A DNA stretch of 39,557 bases from Alphaproteobacteria bacterium (GCA_013203465.1 JABMNR010000041.1:1-39557); one strand, 5' to 3'; counted from the first letter of the stretch, positions 9,318-17,497 are shown. Numbers and translations: made by a program. The notes: generated by a model from the sequence alone, not told the origin.

Positions 9318-11383
9318 ACGACATGATGATCCCGTCGGCATTGGCCGGTGTCGATGTCGGCGGCACCTTCACCGATGTGTTCGTACTGGACGAGGTGGCG
9401 GGAACGGCCACCGTCGCCAAGGTGCCGTCGACCCCGCACAACCAGGCCGAGGGCTTTCTCGCCGGGTTGGAGGCGGGGGCCGGGTCGCTCGACCGGCTGG
9501 CGACCGTGGTGCACGGCACCACGGTGGGCACCAACGCCTTGCTGGAGCGCAAGGGTGGAGTGACCGGCATCATCACCACGGCCGGCTTCCGCGACGTGCT
9601 GGAGATGCGGCGGCGTGATCGGCCGCGCACCTGGGGTCTGTGGGGCACTTTCGAGCCGGTGGTGCCGCGCGACCGCCGACTGGAAGTGGTGGAACGCACC
9701 CTGGCCGATGGCACGATCCGTGCCGCGATCGACCCGGAGGACGTAAAGGCGGCGGCACGGACGTTGATCGACCGTGGCTGTGAGGCGGTGGCGATCGTTT
9801 TCATCAACGCCTACGCCAACGACGCCAACGAGCGCGCCGCCCTCGACGCCGTGCGCTCGGTCTGGCCGAACGAGCATGTCACCGCCTCCCACGCCATCGT
9901 GCCGGAAATTCGCGAGTTCGAGCGCACGTCGACCGCCACGTTGAACGCCTATCTGCAACCGACGGTCGGCCGCTACATCGGCCGATTGGAGGCGGCGTTG
10001 CAGGACCGGGGCAGTGCCGCTCAAGTGCTGATCGTGCAGTCGAACGGCGGGGTGATGACGGTCGGTACCGCGCGGCAGTTCCCGGTGCGGACGACCTTGT
10101 CCGGGCCCGCCGCCGGGGTGATCGCCGCCGCCCATATCGGCGACGCGGCCGGTTATCCCAATCTGGTGACCTGCGACATGGGCGGCACGTCATTCGACGT
10201 CTCGCTGGTGGCGGGCGGGCAGAGTGCCCTGGCGGCGCAGACCTCGATCGCCTTTGGCATGGTGATCCGTTCGCCGATGATCGAGATCATCACCATCGGC
10301 GCCGGCGGCGGCTCGATCGCCCGGGTCGACGCCGGTGGCTTGTTGCAGGTCGGCCCGGAAAGCGCCGGGTCCGATCCGGGCCCGGTCTGCTACGGTCAAG
10401 GGAATGACCGGCCGACGGTGACCGACGCCAGTCTGGTGTTGGGTCGGATCAACGCCGACCGGCCGATCGGCGGCAAGCTCGACCGCCTGGATCTGGAGGC
10501 GGCGCGGCGGGCGGTGAGCGCCCATGTTTCAGAACCCCTGGGTTTGAGTAGCCCCGAGGCGGGAGCGGAGGCGATCATTCACGTCGCCAACGCCAAGATG
10601 GCCGGCGCGATCCGCCTGGTGTCGATCGAGCGAGGCCACGACCCCAAGGATTTCGTCGCCGTGCCGTTCGGCGGTGGCGGCGCGCTGCACGCCGGCGCCT
10701 TGATCCGCGACGTCGGGCTCAAGAAGGCACTGGTGCCGCGCTACCCCGGGGTGACCAGCGCGCTTGGTTGCACCATCGCCGATTTGCGCCAGGATTTCGT
10801 CGAGACCTGGAACACCCTGTTGGACAGTTTGGACACCGATGCGCTGTCCAAGGCGATCCAGGCCCTGTCCGATCGCGGGACCGCGACCGTGACCGGCGCC
10901 GGGGTGGCGTTGGAGGGGGTCGCGACCCTGGTCGAGTTGGATATGCTGTATGTCGGTCAGACCCATACGGTGGCCGCGCCCCTAAGCGTTCCGGCCGGCG
11001 GCGTGGTCGACCGGGCGGGCGTCCAGGCGGCGTTCGAGGCGGCGTATGTGGCGACGTTTGGCCGTTTGCTGTCGGGCATTGCGATGCGGGTGATGAACTT
11101 GCGGGTGGCGGTGGTCGGCAAACGGCCGCGCTTCGATCTCGCCCTGCTGGCGCCGAGCGCCGATGCCACGATGGAAGATGCGCGACGCGGAATACGGCGG
11201 GTTTACGTCGATGGCGGGTGGCACGAAACCGCCATCTATGACCGGCTTGCCCTGCCGGTGGACGCGACGATCGACGGTCCCGCGATCCTGGAGCAGAGCG
11301 ACACCACCATCCTGATCGAGCCTGGGCTGGTCGGGACGGTCGACCGCTTCGGCAATGTGCTGATTGGGGAGAAGAACGGATGA
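9314..11383 (+). CDS. hyuA: Hydantoinase A / oxoprolinase family protein (ATP-binding subunit)
   Basis: A 689-residue subunit. The N-terminal Hydantoinase/oxoprolinase phosphate-binding motif is VDVGGTFTDVFVLDE near residue 12, followed by HGTTVGTNALLERKGG and GFRDVLEMRRRDRP. The second ASKHA-type phosphate loop is CDMGGTSFDVSLVAGG near residue 287, and IGAGGGSIARVDAGG and FGGGGALHAGAL follow. These are the ATP-handling elements of the family, which activates the amide carbonyl by phosphorylation. The C-terminal third is the Hydant_A_C region. ATGA overlaps link it to hyuB upstream and to the isochorismatase-like gene downstream. It probably forms an A/B complex with the product of 7581-9317. 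Confidence 0.94.
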   Translation: MNDMMIPSALAGVDVGGTFTDVFVLDEVAGTATVAKVPSTPHNQAEGFLAGLEAGAGSLDRLATVVHGTTVGTNALLERKGGVTGIITTAGFRDVLEMRRRDRPRTWGLWGTFEPVVPRDRRLEVVERTLADGTIRAAIDPEDVKAAARTLIDRGCEAVAIVFINAYANDANERAALDAVRSVWPNEHVTASHAIVPEIREFERTSTATLNAYLQPTVGRYIGRLEAALQDRGSAAQVLIVQSNGGVMTVGTARQFPVRTTLSGPAAGVIAAAHIGDAAGYPNLVTCDMGGTSFDVSLVAGGQSALAAQTSIAFGMVIRSPMIEIITIGAGGGSIARVDAGGLLQVGPESAGSDPGPVCYGQGNDRPTVTDASLVLGRINADRPIGGKLDRLDLEAARRAVSAHVSEPLGLSSPEAGAEAIIHVANAKMAGAIRLVSIERGHDPKDFVAVPFGGGGALHAGALIRDVGLKKALVPRYPGVTSALGCTIADLRQDFVETWNTLLDSLDTDALSKAIQALSDRGTATVTGAGVALEGVATLVELDMLYVGQTHTVAAPLSVPAGGVVDRAGVQAAFEAAYVATFGRLLSGIAMRVMNLRVAVVGKRPRFDLALLAPSADATMEDARRGIRRVYVDGGWHETAIYDRLALPVDATIDGPAILEQSDTTILIEPGLVGTVDRFGNVLIGEKNG

Positions 11384-12000
11384 GTGAGCCGTTGGCGTTT
11401 CGGGAACCGGCCAGGACCGCCCTGTTGCTGATGGACCTGCAAAACGACTTCATCCACCCGGATGGCGCCTATGCCCGCGGTGGTGCGACATCGGAGGCGA
11501 TCGCCGCTCTGCCGGCCAAACTGATTCCACTGGCCGAGGCGGTCCGGGCCAAGGGCGGGTGGGTGGTCTCGACCCATTTCACCCTGGTGCCGGGCAGGGA
11601 TGGCGAGCCGTTCATCTCGGCGCATCTAGCCCAGGTTCGACCGTTCCTGCGGCGCGGCGACTTCGTGCCGGGCTCTTGGGGACACGATGTAGTGGAGGAA
11701 CTACTACCCATCGACATAAGGATTGAAAAAATAGCATTTTCAGCGTTTTATATGAGTAGGCTTGAGTGGATTATTAGGAAAACCGGTATCGATACATTGA
11801 TTGCCGGCGGTATCGTCACCAACGGCGGCGTGGCGTCGACCGTGCGTGATGCCCATGTCCGCGATCTGCACACCGTGGTGCTGGAAGACGGCTGCGCCGC
11901 GTTTTCCGACGCCCTGCACACCACCGCGATCGAGGCCCTGCGGCCGGTCGCGACTGTCGCCACCATCGCCGAGGTCATGGCGGCTTGGGAGGCGGTGTGA
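11380..12000 (+). CDS. Isochorismatase-fold hydrolase with Gly at the nucleophile position
   Basis: A 206-residue Rossmann-like isochorismatase/cysteine-hydrolase family protein. The acid of the usual Asp-Lys-Cys triad is D19 (LLLMDLQNDF) and the Lys is probably K117 (IEKIAFSAF). The usual Cys in TNxCV is Gly150: the motif reads IVTNGGVASTVRDAH. In true isochorismatases such as EntB and PhzD this position is also Gly, and chemistry is acid-assisted rather than via a thioester. Amidase activity of the N-carbamoylsarcosine or biuret type is therefore doubtful. It is coupled by ATGA to hyuA and by TGATG to the flavoprotein gene. Bases 11690-11800 (about residues 105-140) are strikingly A+T-rich with rare codons (CTA, ATA, AGG, AGT), although the protein reads through normally. 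Confidence 0.88.
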   Translation: MSEPLAFREPARTALLLMDLQNDFIHPDGAYARGGATSEAIAALPAKLIPLAEAVRAKGGWVVSTHFTLVPGRDGEPFISAHLAQVRPFLRRGDFVPGSWGHDVVEELLPIDIRIEKIAFSAFYMSRLEWIIRKTGIDTLIAGGIVTNGGVASTVRDAHVRDLHTVVLEDGCAAFSDALHTTAIEALRPVATVATIAEVMAAWEAV

Positions 12001-13403
12001 TGGCCGTGTTGCGCCGCGCGACCGGACCCGAGCCGCGTATCCCGGTGCTGATCATCGGCGCCGGAGCCTGCGGGATGACAGCCGCACTCGCCGCCCACGA
12101 TGCCGGGGCTGAGGTGCTGGTGCTGGAGCGCGACGCGGTGCCGTCCGGCTCCACCGCGCTGTCGTCGGGGTTCATCCCGGCCTGCGGCACGCGCTGGCAG
12201 CATGCCGCCGGGGTCGACGATGGGATCGACCGCATGCTGGCCGATGTCCAAGCGAAGAACCACGGACAGGGAGACGCGGCGCTGGGGCGCGCCGTCTGCG
12301 CCGCTTCCGGCCCGGCGCTGGAATGGCTGGCCGATGCCCATGGTCAGGCGTTCGTGCTGCTGACCGATTTTCTCTATCCCGGTCACGCCGTGCATCGCAT
12401 GCACGCCCACCCGGCTAAGACCGGTGAGGCGCTGATCGGCTCCCTGGGCGCCGCGGTGGAGCGCGCGGCGATCGATCTGGTGTGCGAGGCGGCGGTGCGC
12501 GATCTGATCGCCGATGACGCGGGCCGGGTGCTCGGCGTTGTCATTGAGCGTCCGGACGGATCGACCGACGAGATCGGCTGTGAGGCCCTGGTGCTGGCCT
12601 GCAATGGCTACGGCGGCAACCCCGAAATGGTGCGCCAGCACATCCCCGAGATGGCCGACGCCCTGTATTTCGGCCACACCGGCAACCGGGGCGACGCGGT
12701 TGCCTGGGGCGTCGAGCTGGGCGGGGTGGCACGGCACATGGGCGCCTATCAGGGCCATGGCTCGGTCGCCCACCCCCACGGTGTGCTGGTCACCTGGGCG
12801 CTGATGATGGAAGGCGGGGTGCAGGTGAACGCCGAGGGCCGGCGGTTCTCCAACGAGCACGAAGGCTATTCCGAGCAATCGGTCAAGGTGCTGGCGCAAC
12901 CCGGCGGGATCGCCTGGAACCTGTACGACGCGCGCCTGCATGCCATGGGGCTGGGGTTCGAGGATTACCGCCGCGCCAACGACGCCGGTGCGATCCGGCA
13001 GGTCGGCAGCGTGGACGCGTTGGCGACGATGATCGGCTGCGACGCCACCGTTCTCAGCGCGACGATCGACCATGCCAGGAACTGCGCCGATGGCCGGGCT
13101 CGGGATTCGTTCGGACGCGATTTTACCGGCGCGCCGGCGCTGGCGGGCCCGCCCTTTGTCGCGGTCCGGGTCACCGGCGCTCTGTTTCATACTCAAGGCG
13201 GGCTGGCGATCGACGGGAATGCTCGGGTTTTGCGCGCCGACGGAACCGCGTTGCCCAATCTTTACGCCGGTGGCGGGGCGGCGGTCGGCCTTTCGGGAAC
13301 GGGGGTCGAGGGGTATCTCTCCGGTAACGGGTTGCTGACGGCGGTTAGCTTGGGGCGTCTAGCTGGACGCGCGGCGGCCGAACAGGTGGGAGGAAGGTCA
13401 TGA
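12000..13403 (+). CDS. FAD-dependent oxidoreductase (fumarate reductase/ketosteroid dehydrogenase-like flavoprotein)
   Basis: A 467-residue flavoprotein of the FAD_binding_2 type. The dinucleotide fold VLIIGAGACGMTAALAAHD begins near residue 16 and is followed by VLERDAVPSGSTALSSGFIP. The C-terminal FAD contact is YAGGGAAVGLSGTG near residue 427, with YLSGNGLLTAV after it. Relatives include fumarate reductases, 3-ketosteroid dehydrogenases and tricarballylate dehydrogenase, which form or reduce C=C bonds next to a carbonyl or carboxylate. The start at 12000 overlaps the preceding stop and has GGGAGG 7 bases upstream. The upstream in-frame TTG at 11985 is not needed. Its place in the operon fits a dehydrogenation step on an organic acid intermediate. 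Confidence 0.85.
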   Translation: MAVLRRATGPEPRIPVLIIGAGACGMTAALAAHDAGAEVLVLERDAVPSGSTALSSGFIPACGTRWQHAAGVDDGIDRMLADVQAKNHGQGDAALGRAVCAASGPALEWLADAHGQAFVLLTDFLYPGHAVHRMHAHPAKTGEALIGSLGAAVERAAIDLVCEAAVRDLIADDAGRVLGVVIERPDGSTDEIGCEALVLACNGYGGNPEMVRQHIPEMADALYFGHTGNRGDAVAWGVELGGVARHMGAYQGHGSVAHPHGVLVTWALMMEGGVQVNAEGRRFSNEHEGYSEQSVKVLAQPGGIAWNLYDARLHAMGLGFEDYRRANDAGAIRQVGSVDALATMIGCDATVLSATIDHARNCADGRARDSFGRDFTGAPALAGPPFVAVRVTGALFHTQGGLAIDGNARVLRADGTALPNLYAGGGAAVGLSGTGVEGYLSGNGLLTAVSLGRLAGRAAAEQVGGRS

Positions 13404-14314
13404 CCGAAGGGTATCCCCGCGATCTGGTCGGCTACGGGCCGACGCCGCCGCACGCGGCGTGGCCCGATGGCGCGCGGGTCGCTCTGAGTTTCGTGCTGAA
13501 CGTCGAGGAGGGCTCCGAAAGCAACGTCCTGCACGGCGACGTCAAGAACGAACACGCCTTGTCGGAGGCGGTTGGCGGCCGCCATCCGGCGGGTGCGCGC
13601 GACCTGGGTCTGGAATCGATCTACGAATACGGCCCGCGTGCTGGATTCTGGCGGATTCACCGGCTGTTCACCGAGCGGCAGTTGCCGTTGACGGTATACG
13701 CCTGCGCCATGGCGCTTGAACGCAACCCCCTCGCGACCGAGGCGATGGCCGAGGCTGGCTGGGAGTTCGCAAGTCACGGTTGGCGCTGGATTAATCATTT
13801 CGAGCTATCGGAGGACGAGGAGCGCGAGCACATCGCCAAGGCGATCGAGATCACGCAACGCCTGACCGGTCAGCGGCCGCGCGGCTGGTACTGCCGCTAC
13901 GCGCCAAGCTCGAACACCCGGCGCCTGTTGGTCGAGGAGGGCGGGTTTCTCTATGACAGTGACAGCTACGCCGACGATCTGCCGTACTGGGTCAAGGTCA
14001 ATGGAACCGACCACTTGGTCGTACCCTACGCGCTCGATACCAACGATATGAAGTTCAGCGCGCCTGCGTCCTACGGGTCGGGGGATGATTTTTTCCGTAA
14101 TCTGACGGACGCCTTCGACCAACTCTGGGACGAAGGCGCCGAGACGCCGCGCATGCTGTCAATCGGCTTGCATCAGCGCCTGGTCGGCCGACCGGGACGA
14201 ACCAGGGCGCTGGCCCGCTTCCTGGATCATGTTCAAGCCAAGGGAAAAACCTGGATTTGCCGGCGCATCGAGATCGCCGAACATTGGCGGCGGGAGCATC
14301 CGCCGCGGACGTGA
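13400..14314 (+). CDS. Polysaccharide deacetylase-family protein, PuuE/allantoinase type
   Basis: A 304-residue NodB-fold (carbohydrate esterase 4) protein. The opening YPRDLVGYGPTPPHAAWPDG and VALSFVLNVEEGSESNVLHGD are characteristic of the PuuE branch, the cofactor-independent allantoinases of some Pseudomonas and relatives. Further landmarks are GWEFASHGWRWINHFELSEDE near residue 120, GWYCRYAPSSNTRRLLVEEG and SIGLHQRLVGRPGR near 253. This branch acts on small ureides or cyclic amides rather than polysaccharide. The association with hydantoinase subunits supports an amidohydrolase role on a cyclic or N-substituted compound. The start is ATGA-coupled to the flavoprotein gene. This is the last gene of the run; 172 bases follow before the next. 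Confidence 0.88.
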   Translation: MTEGYPRDLVGYGPTPPHAAWPDGARVALSFVLNVEEGSESNVLHGDVKNEHALSEAVGGRHPAGARDLGLESIYEYGPRAGFWRIHRLFTERQLPLTVYACAMALERNPLATEAMAEAGWEFASHGWRWINHFELSEDEEREHIAKAIEITQRLTGQRPRGWYCRYAPSSNTRRLLVEEGGFLYDSDSYADDLPYWVKVNGTDHLVVPYALDTNDMKFSAPASYGSGDDFFRNLTDAFDQLWDEGAETPRMLSIGLHQRLVGRPGRTRALARFLDHVQAKGKTWICRRIEIAEHWRREHPPRT

Positions 14315-14373
14315 TGCGCCTTGCCTAGCTCCTGAAGGAATCGACCGGGGCGAAACCATGCGGCGTCGATCCG

Positions 14374-14402
14374 TTGTGTCCGGCGGCGGCGTTGCCTATA
14401 AG
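14374..14402 (+). promoter_or_regulatory. Predicted sigma-70-type promoter for the methyltransferase gene
   Basis: TTGTGT at 14374-14379 and TATAAG at 14397-14402 are separated by 17 bases. They lie 85 bases upstream of the ATG at 14487, in the only non-coding gap after the catabolic operon. The 14315-14486 gap shows no other gene. Confidence 0.5.
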
Positions 14403-14486
14403 AGCGGGGACGGTTGCGCCTCGGTGGCGATGTGTGCCGAGTAGACCGGACGCCACATGGGCTGACCTGGAACGGTGAGGGACACC

Positions 14487-15146
14487 ATGGTCGACTACGC
14501 TCGAGCTCGCCTTAACATGGTCGAGAGCCAGATTCGCACCAACAAGGTGACGGACAGCGCCATCATTCAGGCCTTTGAGACCATACCGCGCGAGTTGTTC
14601 GTGCCGAAAGCCAAGCGCGGTATCGCCTATGTCGACGAGGCCCTGGAGATTGGCCACGGGCGTTACCTGCTGGAGCCGATGGTCTTAGCCCGCTTGTTGC
14701 AGACGGCGTTGCCGGGGGCGGGTGATACCGTGTTGGATGTCGGTTGCGGCACGGGATACGCCACCGCCTTGTTATCGACGATGGTCGCGATGGTGGTCGG
14801 TTTAGACGAGGCGGGTGAGTTGGTGGAAACCGGCAATCAGGTGTTGGCCGAGTTGCAGATCGACAACGCGGCGCTGGTGACCGGCTCGCTTGCCGAGGGT
14901 TACGCGAAACACGCACCCTATGATGTGATCCTGATGGACGGCGCGGTGGATGTGGTGCCCGACACCCTGTTGGATCAGCTGGCCGAAGGGGGGCGTTTGG
15001 TGACCATCGAGGGCGGCGATTCGCGTGGTCCCGGCAATGCGGTTCTGTACGAACGGCGGTCGGGACGCATAGGGCACAGGATCTTGTTCGACGCCGGCAC
15101 GCCGAAGCTGGCGGGTTTCACCAAGCAACCGGGTTTCGTTTTCTAG
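14487..15146 (+). CDS. Protein-L-isoaspartate O-methyltransferase-like protein
   Basis: A 219-residue SAM-dependent methyltransferase of the PCMT family. The SAM-binding motif I is VLDVGCGTGYATALLS near residue 87, preceded by the family opening ARLNMVESQIRTNKVTD and the FETIPRELFVP block. Canonical repair enzymes have a TISQP-like loop with a catalytic Ser/Thr before the SAM motif. Here that region reads EIGHGRYLLEPMVLARLLQ, so the classical repair reaction is uncertain. This branch is widespread in alphaproteobacteria next to tolC. The start at 14487 has a GAGGG site; the in-frame start at 14475 lies before that site. TolC follows after 38 bases, with likely co-transcription. Confidence 0.85.
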   Translation: MVDYARARLNMVESQIRTNKVTDSAIIQAFETIPRELFVPKAKRGIAYVDEALEIGHGRYLLEPMVLARLLQTALPGAGDTVLDVGCGTGYATALLSTMVAMVVGLDEAGELVETGNQVLAELQIDNAALVTGSLAEGYAKHAPYDVILMDGAVDVVPDTLLDQLAEGGRLVTIEGGDSRGPGNAVLYERRSGRIGHRILFDAGTPKLAGFTKQPGFVF

Positions 15147-15184
15147 GCGCGCCGCCCATCGGCCGCCCCACCCAAGGATCGACC

Positions 15185-16576
15185 ATGGCATTCGGACTTC
15201 GACGTATCGCCGGCTTGACGCTGGCCCCAACGATAGTCGCGACGCTAATGATTGCGCCGGTGCACGCTCAGACGTTGGAAGAGGCGCTGTCGCTGGCCTA
15301 CCAGACCAACCCCGCTCTGTTGGCGGCGCGGGCGCAGCTGCGGCAGACCGATGAGAACGCGCCGCTAGCCCGCGCGGGTTGGCGGCCAACCGTGTCGGCG
15401 TCACTGAGTGCCGGTCTCACCGACGTGAATAGCGAGACGAACGGTGTCACAGGCACGGACAGCAGCTCGTTTCCCCGGACGGGAACATTGAGCGTGACCC
15501 AGCCGCTGTACACTGGGGGGCGTACCGGGGCCGCGGTGACGCGGGCCGATTCGGATATCCAGGCACAACGCGCCGCACTGTTCAGCACTGAACAAGACAC
15601 GCTGCTTCAGGGGGTGACGGCCTATGTGAACGTGATTCGTGACGAATCCTTACATGATCTGCAGATCAACAACGTGCGGCGCTTGGAAAAGCAGCTCGAG
15701 GCGACCCGGGATCGGTTTCGCGTCGGCGAAGTGACCCGGACCGACGTGGCGCAGGCCGAGTCGCGGCTTGCTCGCTCCAGGGCGGACCGCACCCAGGCCG
15801 AAGGCAATCTGACGACGTCCCGCGTGGTGTTTGAGCGGGTGATTGGCATCGTACCGGGGCAGGTCGTGAAGCCGGACCTAGCATCCAATCTGCCGGTTAA
15901 TCGGGACGAGGCGGTGGATATTGCGCTAGGCGGAAATTTTACCCTCGCGCAAGCGAAGTTCCAGGAGGAATCGTCCCAGAACGTGGTCGACCTGGTCTTC
16001 GGCGAGCTGTTGCCGTCGCTTGATCTGGTGGCGCAGGCGGCGCGGTCTTACGACACCGGCGGTGGCGATAATGTAGCGACCGACTTGACGGCTGAGTTGC
16101 AGTTGACGATCCCGCTCTATCAAGCTGGCGCGGTCTCTTCGCGCGTGCGAGCCGCCAAGGAAGCCGCCAATCGGGCGCGTCTGGTCGTGGATGATCAGCG
16201 TCGCGTCGCGGTGCAATCGGCGGCGAGTACCTTTGAAGCGTATCAAACCACCTTGGCGCAGATCGTCTCGTTGCGTGCTGAGGTCGATGCGTCGAACATC
16301 GCGCTGGAGGGTGTCGAACAGGAGGCCACGGTTGGCGCGCGCACCGTGCTGGATGTTCTCGACGCCGAGCAGGAATTGCTCGACGCCCAGGTTAGCTTGG
16401 TGTTGGCCGAGCGTGACGCGGTGATTGCCAGCTATCAGTTGCTATCGGCGATGGGTCGGTTGACCGCTCAGGATCTGGGCCTGTCGGTCGAGCTCTACGA
16501 TTACGACCGGCACTACCTCGAGGTGTACAAAAAGTACTACGGAACCGAGTCGCCAGGGCCGCTGCCGGGTAATTGA
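15185..16576 (+). CDS. tolC: TolC-family outer membrane channel protein
   Basis: A 463-residue outer membrane efflux protein. A signal peptide ends at PVHA near residue 28. The mature protein opens with the repeat-type segment TLEEALSLAYQTNPALLAARAQ. It has two halves of the OEP fold, with long Gln/Glu/Arg-rich helices (LEKQLEATRDRFRVGEVTRTDVAQAESRLA near 170; ANRARLVVDD and TVLDVLDAEQELLDAQVSL near 385). The VGEVTRTDVAQAE and VLDVLDAEQELLDA pair marks the internal duplication. It should form the trimeric exit duct for type I secretion or RND efflux. The inner-membrane partners are not in this window. Confidence 0.93.
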   Translation: MAFGLRRIAGLTLAPTIVATLMIAPVHAQTLEEALSLAYQTNPALLAARAQLRQTDENAPLARAGWRPTVSASLSAGLTDVNSETNGVTGTDSSSFPRTGTLSVTQPLYTGGRTGAAVTRADSDIQAQRAALFSTEQDTLLQGVTAYVNVIRDESLHDLQINNVRRLEKQLEATRDRFRVGEVTRTDVAQAESRLARSRADRTQAEGNLTTSRVVFERVIGIVPGQVVKPDLASNLPVNRDEAVDIALGGNFTLAQAKFQEESSQNVVDLVFGELLPSLDLVAQAARSYDTGGGDNVATDLTAELQLTIPLYQAGAVSSRVRAAKEAANRARLVVDDQRRVAVQSAASTFEAYQTTLAQIVSLRAEVDASNIALEGVEQEATVGARTVLDVLDAEQELLDAQVSLVLAERDAVIASYQLLSAMGRLTAQDLGLSVELYDYDRHYLEVYKKYYGTESPGPLPGN

Positions 16577-16677
16577 GTGGGAGTGCTGATAGCCGGCGTC
16601 ATTTCTTGCTGGCTCGCCAGAGGCTTATCAAGTAATCTTCAGATGCGTTATCGGCCGTTCCGGTGCGTCGGCGGGGC

Positions 16678-16689
16678 ATGGCAGCATGA
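16678..16689 (+). other. Three-residue overlapping mini-ORF before popZ
   Basis: ATG GCA GCA TGA overlaps the popZ start codon by ATGA (16686-16689). The GCGGGG at 16671-16676 suits this ATG as well as or better than the popZ ATG. It could couple translation by termination-reinitiation. It could equally be chance. Confidence 0.25.
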
Positions 16690-17348
16690 GTGACACACAA
16701 GAACCGTCCATGGAAGAGATCCTGGCGTCGATTCGCCGGATCATCTCTGAAGATGGCGACGACGCCGAAGACGGCGAGCCGGAAGTCGAGGCCGCGGCCG
16801 AAGAGCCGGAACCCGAGCCGGAGCCCGAGCCTGAGCCGGAGCCGGAACCCGAAGAAGAACCGGAGCCTGAGGAGGAAGACGTTCTCGACCTTTCCGATAT
16901 GGAAGAGGACGAAGACGATGACGACGAGGAACCGGCCGATCCGTTGTTCGATGAGCAGCGTTACGGACTCGACGAGCCGGAACTAGAGCCGGAACCAGAG
17001 CCCGAACCAGAACCGGAGTTCGAGCCTGAGCCCGAGCCTTTGCCGGAACCACCGCCTCCGCCACCACCGGCACCGCGTCCCGCGCCGCCGCCCGAGGGGT
17101 TGATCTCCCCGCCCCAGGCGCAGGAAACGGTTCACTCCTTCTCCGAGCTGCAAACCAAGCTTAACGAAGACTATCAGGAGCTGCCGCTCGGCAACGGCGC
17201 CGTTACCCTTGAGCGCCTAACCCGCGAGCTGATGCGCCCGATGCTCAAGGAATGGCTGGATCAGCACCTGCCGTCGATGGTCGAGCGCTTGGTGCGCGAG
17301 GAGATCGAACGGCTGGTGATGCTCTCGCAGCGCCGCGATCGCTGGTAG
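16686..17348 (+). CDS. popZ: PopZ-like polar organizing protein (DUF2497)
   Basis: A 220-residue PopZ homologue. The N-terminal client-binding helix is EPSMEEILASIRRIISED (residues 6-23). A long, highly acidic and proline-rich middle follows, then the C-terminal oligomerisation helices from about residue 173 (LERLTRELMRPMLKEWLDQH, then LPSMVERLVREEIERLV). In Caulobacter, PopZ forms a condensate at the pole and anchors ParB and signalling proteins. The disordered linker tunes its fluidity. The linker here holds two nearly pure Pro-Glu tracts (about residues 39-62 and 97-120) and a proline run. It lies between tolC and valS, as is usual in Rhodospirillales. The recognised ends make the assignment firm; the linker behaviour is inferred. 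Confidence 0.9.
   Translation: MSDTQEPSMEEILASIRRIISEDGDDAEDGEPEVEAAAEEPEPEPEPEPEPEPEPEEEPEPEEEDVLDLSDMEEDEDDDDEEPADPLFDEQRYGLDEPELEPEPEPEPEPEFEPEPEPLPEPPPPPPPAPRPAPPPEGLISPPQAQETVHSFSELQTKLNEDYQELPLGNGAVTLERLTRELMRPMLKEWLDQHLPSMVERLVREEIERLVMLSQRRDRW
16804..16875 (+). repeat. Hexanucleotide-type Glu-Pro coding repeat in popZ, tract 1
   Basis: Successive GAGCCG, GAACCC, GAGCCT units encode about eight Pro-Glu dipeptides followed by an EEEPEPEEED stretch. Synonymous third positions vary, so the repeat is older than a simple slippage expansion. Confidence 0.8.
16974..17093 (+). repeat. Glu-Pro and polyproline coding repeat in popZ, tract 2
   Basis: A second set of GAGCCG/GAACCA-type units encodes Glu-Pro dipeptides interrupted by Leu or Phe, then runs into consecutive CCx codons for a proline run and an APRPAPPP segment. 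Confidence 0.8.
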
Positions 17349-17497
17349 CGGGCCGCGCAAGGCTTCTGACGGCATTCGATGCTGGTTTCGATTCTGGCGT
17401 TTCCCGGCCCTATGTCCTAAGAACGGCGTCTTGTGAACGGCCAGCGGGTTCGGTTGGCTGTTCGTAACCATCCCGCGCCTGTGCCGAGGACCGAGCA

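Noticed and set aside
7581-11383. Naming hyuB/hyuA as 5-oxoprolinase, acetophenone carboxylase or caprolactamase
   Set aside because: The family motifs do not discriminate among these activities, and no neighbouring gene fixes the substrate.
14287-14306. Seven-base-pair GC hairpin at the end of the PuuE-like gene considered as the operon terminator
   Set aside because: It lies inside the coding sequence and is not followed by a T run. Such pairings are frequent in this GC-rich DNA.
16804-17093. Tandem repeats considered as a CRISPR or minisatellite element
   Set aside because: The units are 6 bases, in frame, with synonymous variation, and encode the PopZ linker. There are no spacers.
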